A DNA stretch of 64,000 nt from contig NZ_CP046654.1 of the NCBI RefSeq assembly GCF_009759685.1, positions 1,922,001 through 1,986,000 of the forward strand, read 5' to 3'. How positions within the stretch are numbered: the stretch's first letter is position 1; each line of letters begins with the position of its first letter. Below, piece after piece: positions 1 through 11,754 of this stretch. Origin of the DNA: Acinetobacter baumannii (lineage in GTDB: Bacteria > Pseudomonadota > Gammaproteobacteria > Pseudomonadales > Moraxellaceae). The notes below the pieces were generated by a model that did no database searches, was not told the origin of the DNA, and saw only the letters and a list, made by a program, of their open reading frames with translations. The position numbers and the translations under genes are program-made.

Positions 1-1512
1 AATGGCGTTTTCAGCAGCACTGGTCGAGTATTTATCATTAATACGTACGACAATATTACGGACATGGGCTTGCCCTAACATACGGCTCATGACCGTGGTA
101 TAAGGCATATATACATTCAGCGTGTCATCCGAACCCATTCCGCTGGTCTGAGGTTCTACAATGCCGATAATACGAGCTGGTACGCTACCCAGTAACACGA
201 CTTGCCCGATTGGGTTAGTACCATCACTAAAGAATTGTTTTTGCGTATTGGTATCAATGACTACATCTTGTGAACGGTCGCGGACACTTCGTTGATCAAA
301 GGTTTGGCCGTCTTTAAAAACTAGACCTTTTACATCAAAATAATCGTTACTTACACCGTTAATAGTCGCATTTGCTTCATTTTGTTGATAACGCATGGTC
401 TTGGATGTACTGACCATCGGACTAACTGCACTGACATAAGGCTGTGTCATTAATGCATCGGCATCGGCAGGAACCAGCGTTTTAAAATTGGCTGTCTTGG
501 AGTTATCACCAAAACCACGACCTTGGAATACCGTAATTGTGTTGGTGCCTAAACTGCTAATGTTGCTCAAAATCTGTTGTTGAGAACCATTACCTAGCGC
601 AACTACCGTTACGACAGAGGCAATACCAATAATGATCCCCAGCATGGTTAAGAAAGTACGCATGCGGTGGGCATTCATAGACAGTAAAGCCATTTGAAAG
701 GCTTCGGATAAGCGATCTAGAGTTGAACGCCAAGCCGAAATACTTTTGCCTTTTTTCTGCTTATTTTGTAAAGCAGGTGCTGCATCTGGATCAGATTTAA
801 CTTCTTCTAAAGACTGGTCTGGAACATTAGGACGGTCACTAATAATTTCCCCATCACTAATTTCGATAATGCGCGTTGCATTCTTTGCAACTTGCATATC
901 GTGCGTTACCAAAATAATCGTATGGCCAGCCGCGTTGAGTTCACGCAAAATTCGCATCACTTCAACGCCGCTATGTGAATCGAGTGCCCCTGTTGGTTCG
1001 TCGGCCAAGATCACATCGCCGCCATTCATTAAGGCACGTGCAATTGATACACGTTGCTGTTGACCACCTGAAAGCTGGCTTGGTCGGTTTTGCGTTTTAG
1101 TACCTAAACCTAGCTCTGTGAGCAGGGCAGTAGCTCGCTGTTTACGGTCTGCTGGAGTAACACCAGCATAAACAGCCGGAACCTCAACGTTACCTTCAGC
1201 TGATAAGTCACCCAGTAAATGATAACGCTGGAAAATAAAGCCAAAATATTCACGGCGTAACTGTGCTAACTGGTCTGGCTCAAGTTTACCGGTTTCTTGT
1301 CCATTAACCTTATAACTACCACTTGTTGGGCGGTCCAGACAGCCCAAAATATTCATGAGCGTTGATTTACCAGAGCCGGACTGACCGACGATGGCAACCA
1401 GCTCACCCTCATAAATAGTCAGGTCAATGCCTTTTAAAATTTGAATCGTGCTTTCGCCAGCAGGGAATTCCCGGACCAGATTGCTGACTTCAAGCAAAGC
1501 TTGTTTTGTCAT
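1..1512 (-). CDS. macB: MacB, macrolide/polypeptide ABC exporter ATPase-permease (3' part cut by window edge)
   Basis: N-terminal 504 codons of the fused ATPase-permease of the MacA-MacB-TolC type tripartite pump, which moves macrolides, peptides or outer-envelope substrates out of the periplasm. Seen: start ATG at 1512 (protein begins MTKQALLEV), Walker [10 protein letters not shown] at about residues 43-51, ABC signature LSGGQ near residue 146, and the first membrane helix near residue 285 (MRTFLTMLGIIIGIASVV), followed by the large periplasmic domain typical of MacB. The family is about 650 residues, so roughly 150 C-terminal residues with the last three helices lie before base 1. It is the second gene of a macA-macB operon, with only 2 bases between the macA stop and this start, so translation is probably coupled. 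Family assignment is firm; the substrate is inferred. Confidence 0.95.
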   Translation of the reverse strand, partial: MTKQALLEVSNLVREFPAGESTIQILKGIDLTIYEGELVAIVGQSGSGKSTLMNILGCLDRPTSGSYKVNGQETGKLEPDQLAQLRREYFGFIFQRYHLLGDLSAEGNVEVPAVYAGVTPADRKQRATALLTELGLGTKTQNRPSQLSGGQQQRVSIARALMNGGDVILADEPTGALDSHSGVEVMRILRELNAAGHTIILVTHDMQVAKNATRIIEISDGEIISDRPNVPDQSLEEVKSDPDAAPALQNKQKKGKSISAWRSTLDRLSEAFQMALLSMNAHRMRTFLTMLGIIIGIASVVTVVALGNGSQQQILSNISSLGTNTITVFQGRGFGDNSKTANFKTLVPADADALMTQPYVSAVSPMVSTSKTMRYQQNEANATINGVSNDYFDVKGLVFKDGQTFDQRSVRDRSQDVVIDTNTQKQFFSDGTNPIGQVVLLGSVPARIIGIVEPQTSGMGSDDTLNVYMPYTTVMSRMLGQAHVRNIVVRINDKYSTSAAENAI

Positions 1513-1514
1513 GC

Positions 1515-2855
1515 TTACATTCCCATTGGACCGCTACGGCGACGGTTATTACCACTGTTTGCAGAAGCTGCAGAGTTTTCTGAACTATCAGCAATCACAA
1601 CTTGGTCACCTTGTTTTAATCCGGCAAGTACTTGTGCATTTACACGGTTATTAATACCTACCAAAATTTGTGTTGGTTTAGTCGTACCATCTGCTTGTAA
1701 AACGCGAACTACACTCAGAGTTGCTTTGCCTTGTTCAATAAGCTGTTTTTGTTCAGGAGTTAAATTTAAGCGTTCTAAACGGGCGCCGTTACCTTGATGC
1801 TTGCGTTCTGCACTTGGAGTAGAACTTGCTTTATCTGCCGATTGCCCCTGTTTTCTTTGGCCAGAAAATTGTTTGCTACTTAACGCAGAAGATGGAACCA
1901 ATAAGGCATTTTTTGCTGAATTTAATACGATATAAACTTGTGCAGTCATATCAATACGCAATTTGCCGTCCGTATTTGGAACATCAAATAAAGCGTTGTA
2001 GTAAACGGCTGAGCTGGTTGTTGAACTTGTGGTGCTGTTTGATTCACTAGAGATTGAATCTGGAGCAGGTTCGATTTGACGTAAGGTTGCATAGCGCTTG
2101 GTTTCATCACCTAAGGTCGTGAAATAGACCTGCTGACCCTTTTCCACTTTCATAATATCGGCTTCACTCACCTGTGCTTTAATCGTCATATTTTGAAGTT
2201 TTGCAATTTTGACGATAGTTGGAGCGCTTTGGTTTGCGTTTACCGTTTGACCTTCTTCAGTCACAATCGCAACAACCGTACCATCAGTTGGCGCAACAAT
2301 ACGTGTATAGCCAATATTGGTTTGTGCTGTTGAACGCGTTATTTTTGCAGACTCAATTTGTGCATCTAATGCTTTAACTTGTGCCTGAGCAGTTTTATAA
2401 GCAGCTTCAGCCGACTCTAAATCTGCACGAGGTGTTGCATCTTGAGCATACATTTGTTGTTGACGACGATATTCGAGTTGTTTCTCGTTTAAAGAAGCGA
2501 TTTGCTGAAGACGCTGTGCCTCTAAATTTTTAATATTGGCATCAGATGTTTTTAAACTGTTTTCTTGGGTGGTCGAGTCAATTTGTGCAATAAGTTGACC
2601 TTGTTTTACTTGATCACCAAGCTGCACATACATCTTTTTAACCTGACCAGATACCTGAGCACCCACACTAATGAGCTTGGTTGCATCAAGTGTACCGGTT
2701 GCAAGTACATTATTCTCAATATCCCCGCGAGTTACCTCTGCTGTAATATATTGAGGCTGCTGTTGTTTAGGCTTTAAGAATTTCCAAGCTAAGACAGCAA
2801 TAATGGCGATACAGACGACAATAATTACGAGTTTAATTGGCTTTATTTTTGGCAT
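1515..2855 (-). CDS. macA: MacA, periplasmic adaptor subunit of MacAB efflux pump
   Basis: Membrane-fusion (HlyD/RND-type) adaptor that bridges MacB to an outer-membrane TolC-like channel. The 446-residue protein has one N-terminal membrane anchor (about residues 8-26, VIIVVCIAIIAVLAW), a lipoyl half-motif, a long alpha-helical coiled-coil hairpin (about 85-190, rich in Q, K, E and A), a second lipoyl half and beta-barrel, then the membrane-proximal domain. Odd for the family: a low-complexity Ser/Thr patch near residues 270-280 and a long polar Gln/Lys/Ser-rich insertion near residues 325-355, plus an Arg/Gly/Met tail. It is first in the operon and followed after 2 bases by macB. No outer-membrane partner is encoded here, so a TolC-like protein from elsewhere is inferred. 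Confidence 0.93.
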   Translation of the reverse strand: MPKIKPIKLVIIVVCIAIIAVLAWKFLKPKQQQPQYITAEVTRGDIENNVLATGTLDATKLISVGAQVSGQVKKMYVQLGDQVKQGQLIAQIDSTTQENSLKTSDANIKNLEAQRLQQIASLNEKQLEYRRQQQMYAQDATPRADLESAEAAYKTAQAQVKALDAQIESAKITRSTAQTNIGYTRIVAPTDGTVVAIVTEEGQTVNANQSAPTIVKIAKLQNMTIKAQVSEADIMKVEKGQQVYFTTLGDETKRYATLRQIEPAPDSISSESNSTTSSTTSSAVYYNALFDVPNTDGKLRIDMTAQVYIVLNSAKNALLVPSSALSSKQFSGQRKQGQSADKASSTPSAERKHQGNGARLERLNLTPEQKQLIEQGKATLSVVRVLQADGTTKPTQILVGINNRVNAQVLAGLKQGDQVVIADSSENSAASANSGNNRRRSGPMGM

Positions 2856-2962
2856 GGCGAGAGGTCGAAAAGTCTAAAATTTAACTTAGTATAAGAGTCA
2901 AATGAGGATAAAACGTGAATTTTTATGATATTTCAATAAAGCAGGCAAATGATTTGGCTGCG

Positions 2963-3952
2963 CTAATGTATAAATAATGTTTTTCCACACAGCTCGGCAA
3001 TGGCTTGTTGCATTAAATGTTGGGCATTCTCATTTGACATGCCTTTGATTGCGGCATCAATTTGTAAAAGTAGAGCAGACCATCCCAAAAATTGCTGTGG
3101 ATTGAGTCTTCTTAATGCTTGTTGATATAAGCTAACTTTTGTTTTCCATATACCCAGTTGTAATGCATTATGTGGTTGTTCAAACAACTGCATTAATAAA
3201 CGCATTTCTTTACTTAATGTCCATAAGATCAAGCTTTCCGGTTCACCGGAACCGATTAAATATTGAAAGATCTTAATGGACTGAGCAAGATTACCTTCTA
3301 ATAACGCATCGCTTAAATCGTAAGTGGTGTAACGAGACTGATCTTGTAGACATGCATATAACTGTTCAATTTGAATTAGTTTCTGGTCTGGAAAAGTATC
3401 TCTTACCCGCATCAAGCTATTTTTAGCAGCGAGCAGGTTATGCTCATGATGCTGCATGAGCCACTGCCAAGCATCATTGTCGAGTTGAATTTCTAACTTC
3501 TCAGCCTCAGCGGCTAATATTCGTTGGCGGTCTTGCGGATAGTTAGCAGTAAGGGCAACCACCACACCGTTCGCTTCAACAACTTGGAAAAAAGCAGATT
3601 TTAAGCTGCTACTGTCTTGTTTGGGTAAAACAATTAACAGCAAGTTAGTTTCATTATGCTGGATATAACTTTTTAGCTGTTTTAAACCATTGGCATCGGG
3701 CTTGATATTGCCGTGAACTTCAATCGCAAGTTGCTGAGAAAATAAAGATAGGCTGTTCAGTGCATTAAAGACATTTTTCCAGTCACTTACACTACTAATA
3801 TCGTAGCGCTGTCTTTCAATGTCTTGTTGCTGCCAGCTTTTGCGAAAAGTGTCGAGTAAATTTTGTTCTAATAAAGGTTCCTGTCCATGCAGGATCCACG
3901 CACCCCGAGCTTCCGGAATGCGTTTGAGGGCTTGTAAATAGTCAAGTTTCAT
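2963..3952 (-). CDS. holA: DNA polymerase III delta subunit
   Basis: Delta subunit of the clamp-loader (gamma complex), which opens the beta sliding clamp during replication. The length (329 residues) and the N-terminal pattern, with a GAWILHGQEPLL segment that takes the place of a P-loop, fit HolA; the subunit is an AAA+-fold protein without ATPase activity. The C-terminal half is all-helical collar (YLIGSGEPESLILWTL). The ATG at 3952 lies 19 bases after lptE. The lptE-holA pairing directly downstream of leuS is the usual order in gammaproteobacteria, which supports both assignments. It is probably co-transcribed from the leuS promoter. Confidence 0.92.
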   Translation of the reverse strand: MKLDYLQALKRIPEARGAWILHGQEPLLEQNLLDTFRKSWQQQDIERQRYDISSVSDWKNVFNALNSLSLFSQQLAIEVHGNIKPDANGLKQLKSYIQHNETNLLLIVLPKQDSSSLKSAFFQVVEANGVVVALTANYPQDRQRILAAEAEKLEIQLDNDAWQWLMQHHEHNLLAAKNSLMRVRDTFPDQKLIQIEQLYACLQDQSRYTTYDLSDALLEGNLAQSIKIFQYLIGSGEPESLILWTLSKEMRLLMQLFEQPHNALQLGIWKTKVSLYQQALRRLNPQQFLGWSALLLQIDAAIKGMSNENAQHLMQQAIAELCGKTLFIH

Positions 3953-3971
3953 TACTTAAGAAAAGATATGT

Positions 3972-4481
3972 CTATGGTTGAGCTTTTGGTAAGCGATTGG
4001 CTGAAATTTGACGAGTAATTTGCTGTGCAAGGTCATCAATTACAATACGTTGCAAGTAACTCTCTTGCTGGTTCTCAGTGTTGACCGTTGCCAAGTCATA
4101 TTGATAACTACGAGCTGCGGTTAAAGTACGCGGCTCTGTAATTTTATTACCTTGACGGTCTTCGATTTGGAAAGTTACAGTCAAGCGTAATAACACTTCT
4201 GTAAGTTTACCATTTAGAAGCTGACGACGAGGCGTGTATTCTAAAACACGAAGAACGTAGGCGTCGTTGTCATTGCTGAGCTGAACACCATTTGCCGTTA
4301 AATACACTTTTAATTGTGTTTCAAGGTCATCGGTTTTTGCCGGTAACTCAAGGCTTAATTTTTTATAAACAAGTGGAGTCGCAGTCGGGTTAGTTCCTTT
4401 TAAATGGAAACCACACCCGACTAAGCCTGCACTAAGGCCTAAGGTTAAAACAACAGCGGCTAAACGTTGGGCTAAGTGCAT
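3972..4481 (-). CDS. lptE: LPS-assembly lipoprotein LptE
   Basis: Outer-membrane lipoprotein that plugs the LptD barrel and helps insert lipopolysaccharide or lipooligosaccharide into the outer leaflet. Seen: a signal peptide with lipobox LVGC, lipidated Cys at residue 23 of the chosen start, then GFHLKG, the characteristic mature N-terminus of LptE/RlpB. I chose the ATG at 4481 because GAGGA sits about 6 bases ahead; an in-frame ATG at 4496 would add five residues and place that ribosome site inside the gene. The chosen protein is 169 residues. It lies 27 bases after leuS and 19 before holA, the classic leuS-lptE-holA operon. Sequence conservation of LptE is low outside the N-terminus, so context carries part of the call. 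Confidence 0.92.
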   Translation of the reverse strand: MHLAQRLAAVVLTLGLSAGLVGCGFHLKGTNPTATPLVYKKLSLELPAKTDDLETQLKVYLTANGVQLSNDNDAYVLRVLEYTPRRQLLNGKLTEVLLRLTVTFQIEDRQGNKITEPRTLTAARSYQYDLATVNTENQQESYLQRIVIDDLAQQITRQISANRLPKAQP

Positions 4482-4508
4482 GCTTGATCCTCTCATTAAT
4501 ACCTGTAA

Positions 4509-7142
<2,634 letters not shown>

Positions 7143-7319
7143 CTATACAACGAAAATTGAAATGAAAGATTGCTGCACAGCATAGCGCAAAATAGAGGAA
7201 AATGTCAGTTTTTAGAGCAGGATTTTATCTTTTAATCTGCGCTATAAAATTTCCCAATCCATTCTTGTTTATTTTAAATAAACGAAGAGTGGTAAAAATA
7301 TTCACCACTCTCATTTTAA

Positions 7320-7655
7320 TTATCTTGGTGCCGATACAGACGGGGCAGGTGGGACTGGGACAGCAGGTGCACCTTTTTCTACTGTTACATTAGTTACTTC
7401 TTGTACGACTTTATCTTTATCCTGAGATGATTGTTCTGAGTTTGATGTTGGATTTTTCAACAATGGTTGACTGCCGTAAGTCGAAACTTTGTTCAAATGT
7501 TTCGCTCCTTGAGGTGGTGGCGTCGTGGTGTAATGTGTAGACCCACTTTGATCTATCCATTTATAATATTGCTGTGCCTGACTTTGACTTGAGCAAAGTA
7601 AAATTGCTGTTGTAGCGGCTGTATACAGGCTTGTTTTTAAATAAGATAAATTCAT
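7320..7655 (-). CDS. Small exported DUF4124-type protein, function unknown
   Basis: Predicted 111-residue secreted or periplasmic protein. The ATG at 7655 is preferred over upstream ATG codons because a good ribosome site (GGGGAAG) lies 7 bases before it and a signal peptide starts right there, with a likely cut after SQSQA. The mature N-terminus QQYYKWIDQSGSTHYTTTPP matches the DUF4124 pattern (YKW.D..G..hysd.PP), common in small envelope proteins of gammaproteobacteria. The rest is low-complexity, polar and proline-rich, ending VPVPPAPSVSAPR. No catalytic motif is visible. It is a single gene, separated by about 186 bases from leuS. The role is unknown; the domain name rests on recall of the motif. 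Confidence 0.75.
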   Translation of the reverse strand: MNLSYLKTSLYTAATTAILLCSSQSQAQQYYKWIDQSGSTHYTTTPPPQGAKHLNKVSTYGSQPLLKNPTSNSEQSSQDKDKVVQEVTNVTVEKGAPAVPVPPAPSVSAPR

Positions 7656-8159
7656 GTCAGTTCTTCCCCAATGTAAACTGATTATATTTAAATAAACTTT
7701 ATAAATAAGCAATTTAGAATGGATCGTTTTATATAAAAATAATGAATTTTTAATAAATAATGAGCTAAGAAGAGTAAATTCACGATTTAATATTAGATTA
7801 AAAAAGCAGCAGCTAAATTTTTTTATGGAAAAACCTTTTCTTTATTCTTGACTTTGTATATAGAAACAACAAAAATGCTTTCTCTAGTTTTATATGCATT
7901 TACTCGATCACCCTTCGAATAACTGTCATGTTTTGTAATAGACATTCTCTCTAGCCGAGAGATTGATTTTACTAAAGTATGTATATCCAGACATGCTTTA
8001 TTAATGTTAAAACAGCTTATACGGCTGAAAAACAGAAATTTTTCTATTGCAACGAAAACTAGACAATATGTGTGCTATAACAGTGCAGACAATTCAATGA
8101 ATGAAACACTATTTATGCCTTCCATAAAATAGTGATATAAGATTTTAGGGTGAATCACG
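7656..8159. other. Intergenic region upstream of ilvI
   Basis: About 500 bases, very AT-rich, without a convincing gene. It must contain the promoters of ilvI (plus) and the DUF4124 gene (minus). An extended minus-10-like element TGTGCTATAAC ends at 8081 but no minus-35 at proper spacing is visible. A small inverted repeat TCTCTC/GAGAGA lies near 7946-7962. A tiny plus-strand reading frame MKHYLCLP at 8101-8127 is not rich in Leu, Val or Ile, so I see no classical attenuation leader peptide. Confidence 0.5.
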
Positions 8160-9884
8160 TTGGAACTTTTATCTGGTGGTGAAATGCTCGTTCGCGCTCT
8201 TGCGGACGAAGGCGTTGAACATGTTTTTGGTTATCCAGGCGGCGCAGTATTACATATTTATGATGCGCTATTTCAACAAGACAAAATCAATCATTACCTC
8301 GTGCGCCATGAGCAAGCTGCTGGTCATATGGCAGATGCCTACTCGCGTGCTACAGGTAAGACTGGCGTAGTACTGGTCACTTCTGGTCCAGGCGCAACCA
8401 ATACAGTAACTCCAATTGCAACAGCTTATATGGACTCAATCCCAATGGTGGTTTTGTCTGGCCAGGTTGCATCACATCTGATTGGTGAAGACGCTTTCCA
8501 GGAAACTGACATGGTTGGTATTTCACGTCCTATCGTGAAACACAGCTTTCAGGTCCGCCACGCAAGTGAAATCCCTGCAATTATTAAAAAAGCATTCTAT
8601 ATCGCATCAAGTGGGCGCCCTGGTCCAGTTGTAGTCGATATTCCTAAAGATGCGACTAACCCTGCAGAAAAGTTTGCATACGAATATCCTGAAAAAGTGA
8701 AGATGCGTTCATATCAACCACCTTCACGCGGCCACTCTGGTCAAATTCGTAAAGCAATTGATGAATTACTAACTGCAAAACGTCCTGTTATTTATACAGG
8801 CGGTGGTGTCGTACAAGGGAATGCTTCTGCGTTATTAACCGAACTTGCGCATTTACTTGGTTATCCGGTAACTAACACACTTATGGGGTTAGGCGGATTC
8901 CCGGGCGATGACCCACAGTTTATTGGCATGTTGGGTATGCACGGTACATATGAAGCCAATATGGCAATGCACCATGCAGACGTAATTTTGGCGATTGGTG
9001 CGCGTTTTGATGACCGCGTAACAAATAACCCAGCCAAATTCTGCCCGAACTCAAAAGTGATTCATGTCGATATCGACCCTGCAACCATTTCAAAAACGAT
9101 TATGGCTCATATTCCGATCGTTGGTGCAGTAGAGCCAGTTCTTCAAGAAATGTTGGCACAGTTAAAACAATTAAATGTGTCTAAACCAAATCCTGAAGCA
9201 ATTGCAGCTTGGTGGTCTCAAATCAATGAATGGCGCAAAGTTCATGGTTTGAAATATGAAAATCCATCTGATGGCACTATGAAGCCACAGCAGGTTGTTG
9301 AAACTTTATATAAAGTGACCAATGGCGATGCCATTATTACTTCTGACGTAGGTCAACATCAGATGTTTGGTGCACTTTATTATAAGTACAAACGTCCTCG
9401 CCAATGGATCAACTCAGGTGGTCTTGGCACTATGGGTGTTGGTTTACCTTATGCAATGGCTGCGAAGCTTGCTTTCCCAGACCAGCAAGTTGTTTGTATT
9501 ACGGGTGAAGCTTCAATTCAGATGTGTATTCAGGAACTTTCAACCTGTAAACAATATGGCTTGAACGTAAAAATCTTGTGCTTGAACAACCGTGCATTAG
9601 GTATGGTGAAACAATGGCAAGATATGAACTATGAAGGTCGTCATTCAAGTTCTTATGTTGAGTCATTACCTGACTTTGCCAAGTTAATGGAAGCTTATGG
9701 TCATGTAGGCATTCAAATTAATCATGCCGATGAACTTGAATCTAAGCTTGCAGAAGCAATGGCAATCAATGATAAATGCGTATTTATCAACGTTATGGTT
9801 GACCGTAGCGAACACGTTTATCCAATGCAGGTTGCAGGTCAATCTATGCGTGATATGTGGATTTCTAAAGGGGAGCGCATTTAA
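8160..9884 (+). CDS. ilvI: Acetolactate synthase large (catalytic) subunit
   Basis: Thiamine-diphosphate enzyme that joins two pyruvates, or pyruvate with 2-oxobutyrate, in the first common step of valine, leucine and isoleucine synthesis. The 574 residues equal the length of E. coli IlvI. The start is TTG at 8160, preceded by TAGGGTGA; starting there gives [14 protein letters not shown], which aligns with the family N-terminus. Seen: [14 protein letters not shown], catalytic Glu in [17 protein letters not shown], and the C-terminal TPP/metal motif reading TGEASIQM...NN. That motif is normally GDGS, so the metal-binding Asp is Glu and the next Gly is Ala here. Stop and ilvH start overlap by one base. 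Feedback inhibition through IlvH is expected from the family. Confidence 0.97.
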   Translation: MELLSGGEMLVRALADEGVEHVFGYPGGAVLHIYDALFQQDKINHYLVRHEQAAGHMADAYSRATGKTGVVLVTSGPGATNTVTPIATAYMDSIPMVVLSGQVASHLIGEDAFQETDMVGISRPIVKHSFQVRHASEIPAIIKKAFYIASSGRPGPVVVDIPKDATNPAEKFAYEYPEKVKMRSYQPPSRGHSGQIRKAIDELLTAKRPVIYTGGGVVQGNASALLTELAHLLGYPVTNTLMGLGGFPGDDPQFIGMLGMHGTYEANMAMHHADVILAIGARFDDRVTNNPAKFCPNSKVIHVDIDPATISKTIMAHIPIVGAVEPVLQEMLAQLKQLNVSKPNPEAIAAWWSQINEWRKVHGLKYENPSDGTMKPQQVVETLYKVTNGDAIITSDVGQHQMFGALYYKYKRPRQWINSGGLGTMGVGLPYAMAAKLAFPDQQVVCITGEASIQMCIQELSTCKQYGLNVKILCLNNRALGMVKQWQDMNYEGRHSSSYVESLPDFAKLMEAYGHVGIQINHADELESKLAEAMAINDKCVFINVMVDRSEHVYPMQVAGQSMRDMWISKGERI

Positions 9885-10375
9885 TGAGACATATTATTTC
9901 TGTACTCGTTGAAAACGAAGCTGGTGCGCTTTCTCGTTTGGTGGGCTTATTCAGTCAACGTAACTACAACATTGAAACACTTAATGTTGCACCAACCGAA
10001 GATCCGACATTATCGCGTTTGACGTTAACGACTTATGGCGATGACCATAAGATCGAACAAATTACGAAACAGCTCAACAAGCTTGTTGAGGTGGTAAAAG
10101 TAGTTGATTTATCAGAAGGTTCACACATTGAGCGTGAACTTATGCTAATCAAAGTAAAAGCATTAGGTGCTTCACGTGCTGAAATTAAACGCACTGCGGA
10201 TATTTTCCGTGCGCAAATTGTAGACGTGACACCAACGACCTATACCATTCAAATAGCAGGGACAACTGAAAAATTAGATGGTTTTATCGATGCGCTTGCA
10301 GAAAACACCATTCTTGAAGTCGTTCGTTCAGGTGTATCAGGTATCGCCCGTGGCGAAAAAGTTTTAGCCATTTAA
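9884..10375 (+). CDS. ilvH: Acetolactate synthase small (regulatory) subunit
   Basis: Regulatory subunit that activates IlvI and confers valine feedback inhibition. The 163 residues match E. coli IlvH. The N-terminal ACT domain spans about residues 1-78 ([20 protein letters not shown], then FSQRNYNIETLNVAPTED); the C-terminal domain follows from VVKVVDLSEG. The start overlaps the ilvI stop as TAATG, so the two chains are translationally coupled. ilvC follows after 32 bases. Confidence 0.97.
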   Translation: MRHIISVLVENEAGALSRLVGLFSQRNYNIETLNVAPTEDPTLSRLTLTTYGDDHKIEQITKQLNKLVEVVKVVDLSEGSHIERELMLIKVKALGASRAEIKRTADIFRAQIVDVTPTTYTIQIAGTTEKLDGFIDALAENTILEVVRSGVSGIARGEKVLAI

Positions 10376-10395
10376 TTTTTTAAAAAGTATTTTAG

Positions 10396-11424
<1,029 letters not shown>

Positions 11425-11450
11425 TTCTCTTTTCTATTGTTTTTAAAAGG

Positions 11451-11475
11451 ACCCTGCTAAATGCAGGGTTTTTTA
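11451..11475 (+). terminator. Intrinsic terminator of ilvIHC
   Basis: Perfect stem ACCCTGC/GCAGGGT (11451-11457 with 11463-11469) and loop TAAAT, followed by a T-rich run. It sits 26 bases after the ilvC stop. Confidence 0.9.
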
Positions 11476-11754
11476 TTTTATTAGTCCCTAAAACAAGTTT
11501 AAAAAAACATCATTAAGGTCAATTGACCTAGACTTAAGAAATCCTATATTTTTCATATAATTGGATGCTTAATTTTTGTTTACTTTATTGATTTCTAAAG
11601 TAAAAAATACTTGACCAAATGTTAGATAATGTTATTGTTTATAACTGACTAAAAAAGTCGAATTTACTAATTTTTCTTTAACGTGTTTAATTGTATTTTG
11701 TGCAATGAGTTGAACAAAATAAAAAAAAGTATTGAATAATCATGGAAGTCCAAT
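11476..11754. other. AT-rich intergenic region
   Basis: About 280 bases between the ilvC terminator and the MHYT gene. It holds only short A/T runs and a weak GACT...AGTC repeat near 11648-11660. No gene or clear promoter could be supported. Confidence 0.4.

Noticed and set aside
1441..1797. 118-codon plus-strand frame across the macA/macB junction
   Set aside because: Antisense shadow of two well-supported genes; no start signal.
7202..7393. 63-codon plus-strand frame near the leuS promoter
   Set aside because: It runs into the DUF4124 gene in antisense, has no ribosome site, and looks like a chance hydrophobic frame in AT-rich DNA.
8101..8127. Tiny frame MKHYLCLP considered as an ilv attenuation leader
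   Set aside because: It lacks runs of Leu, Val or Ile codons and no terminator/antiterminator pair follows before ilvI.
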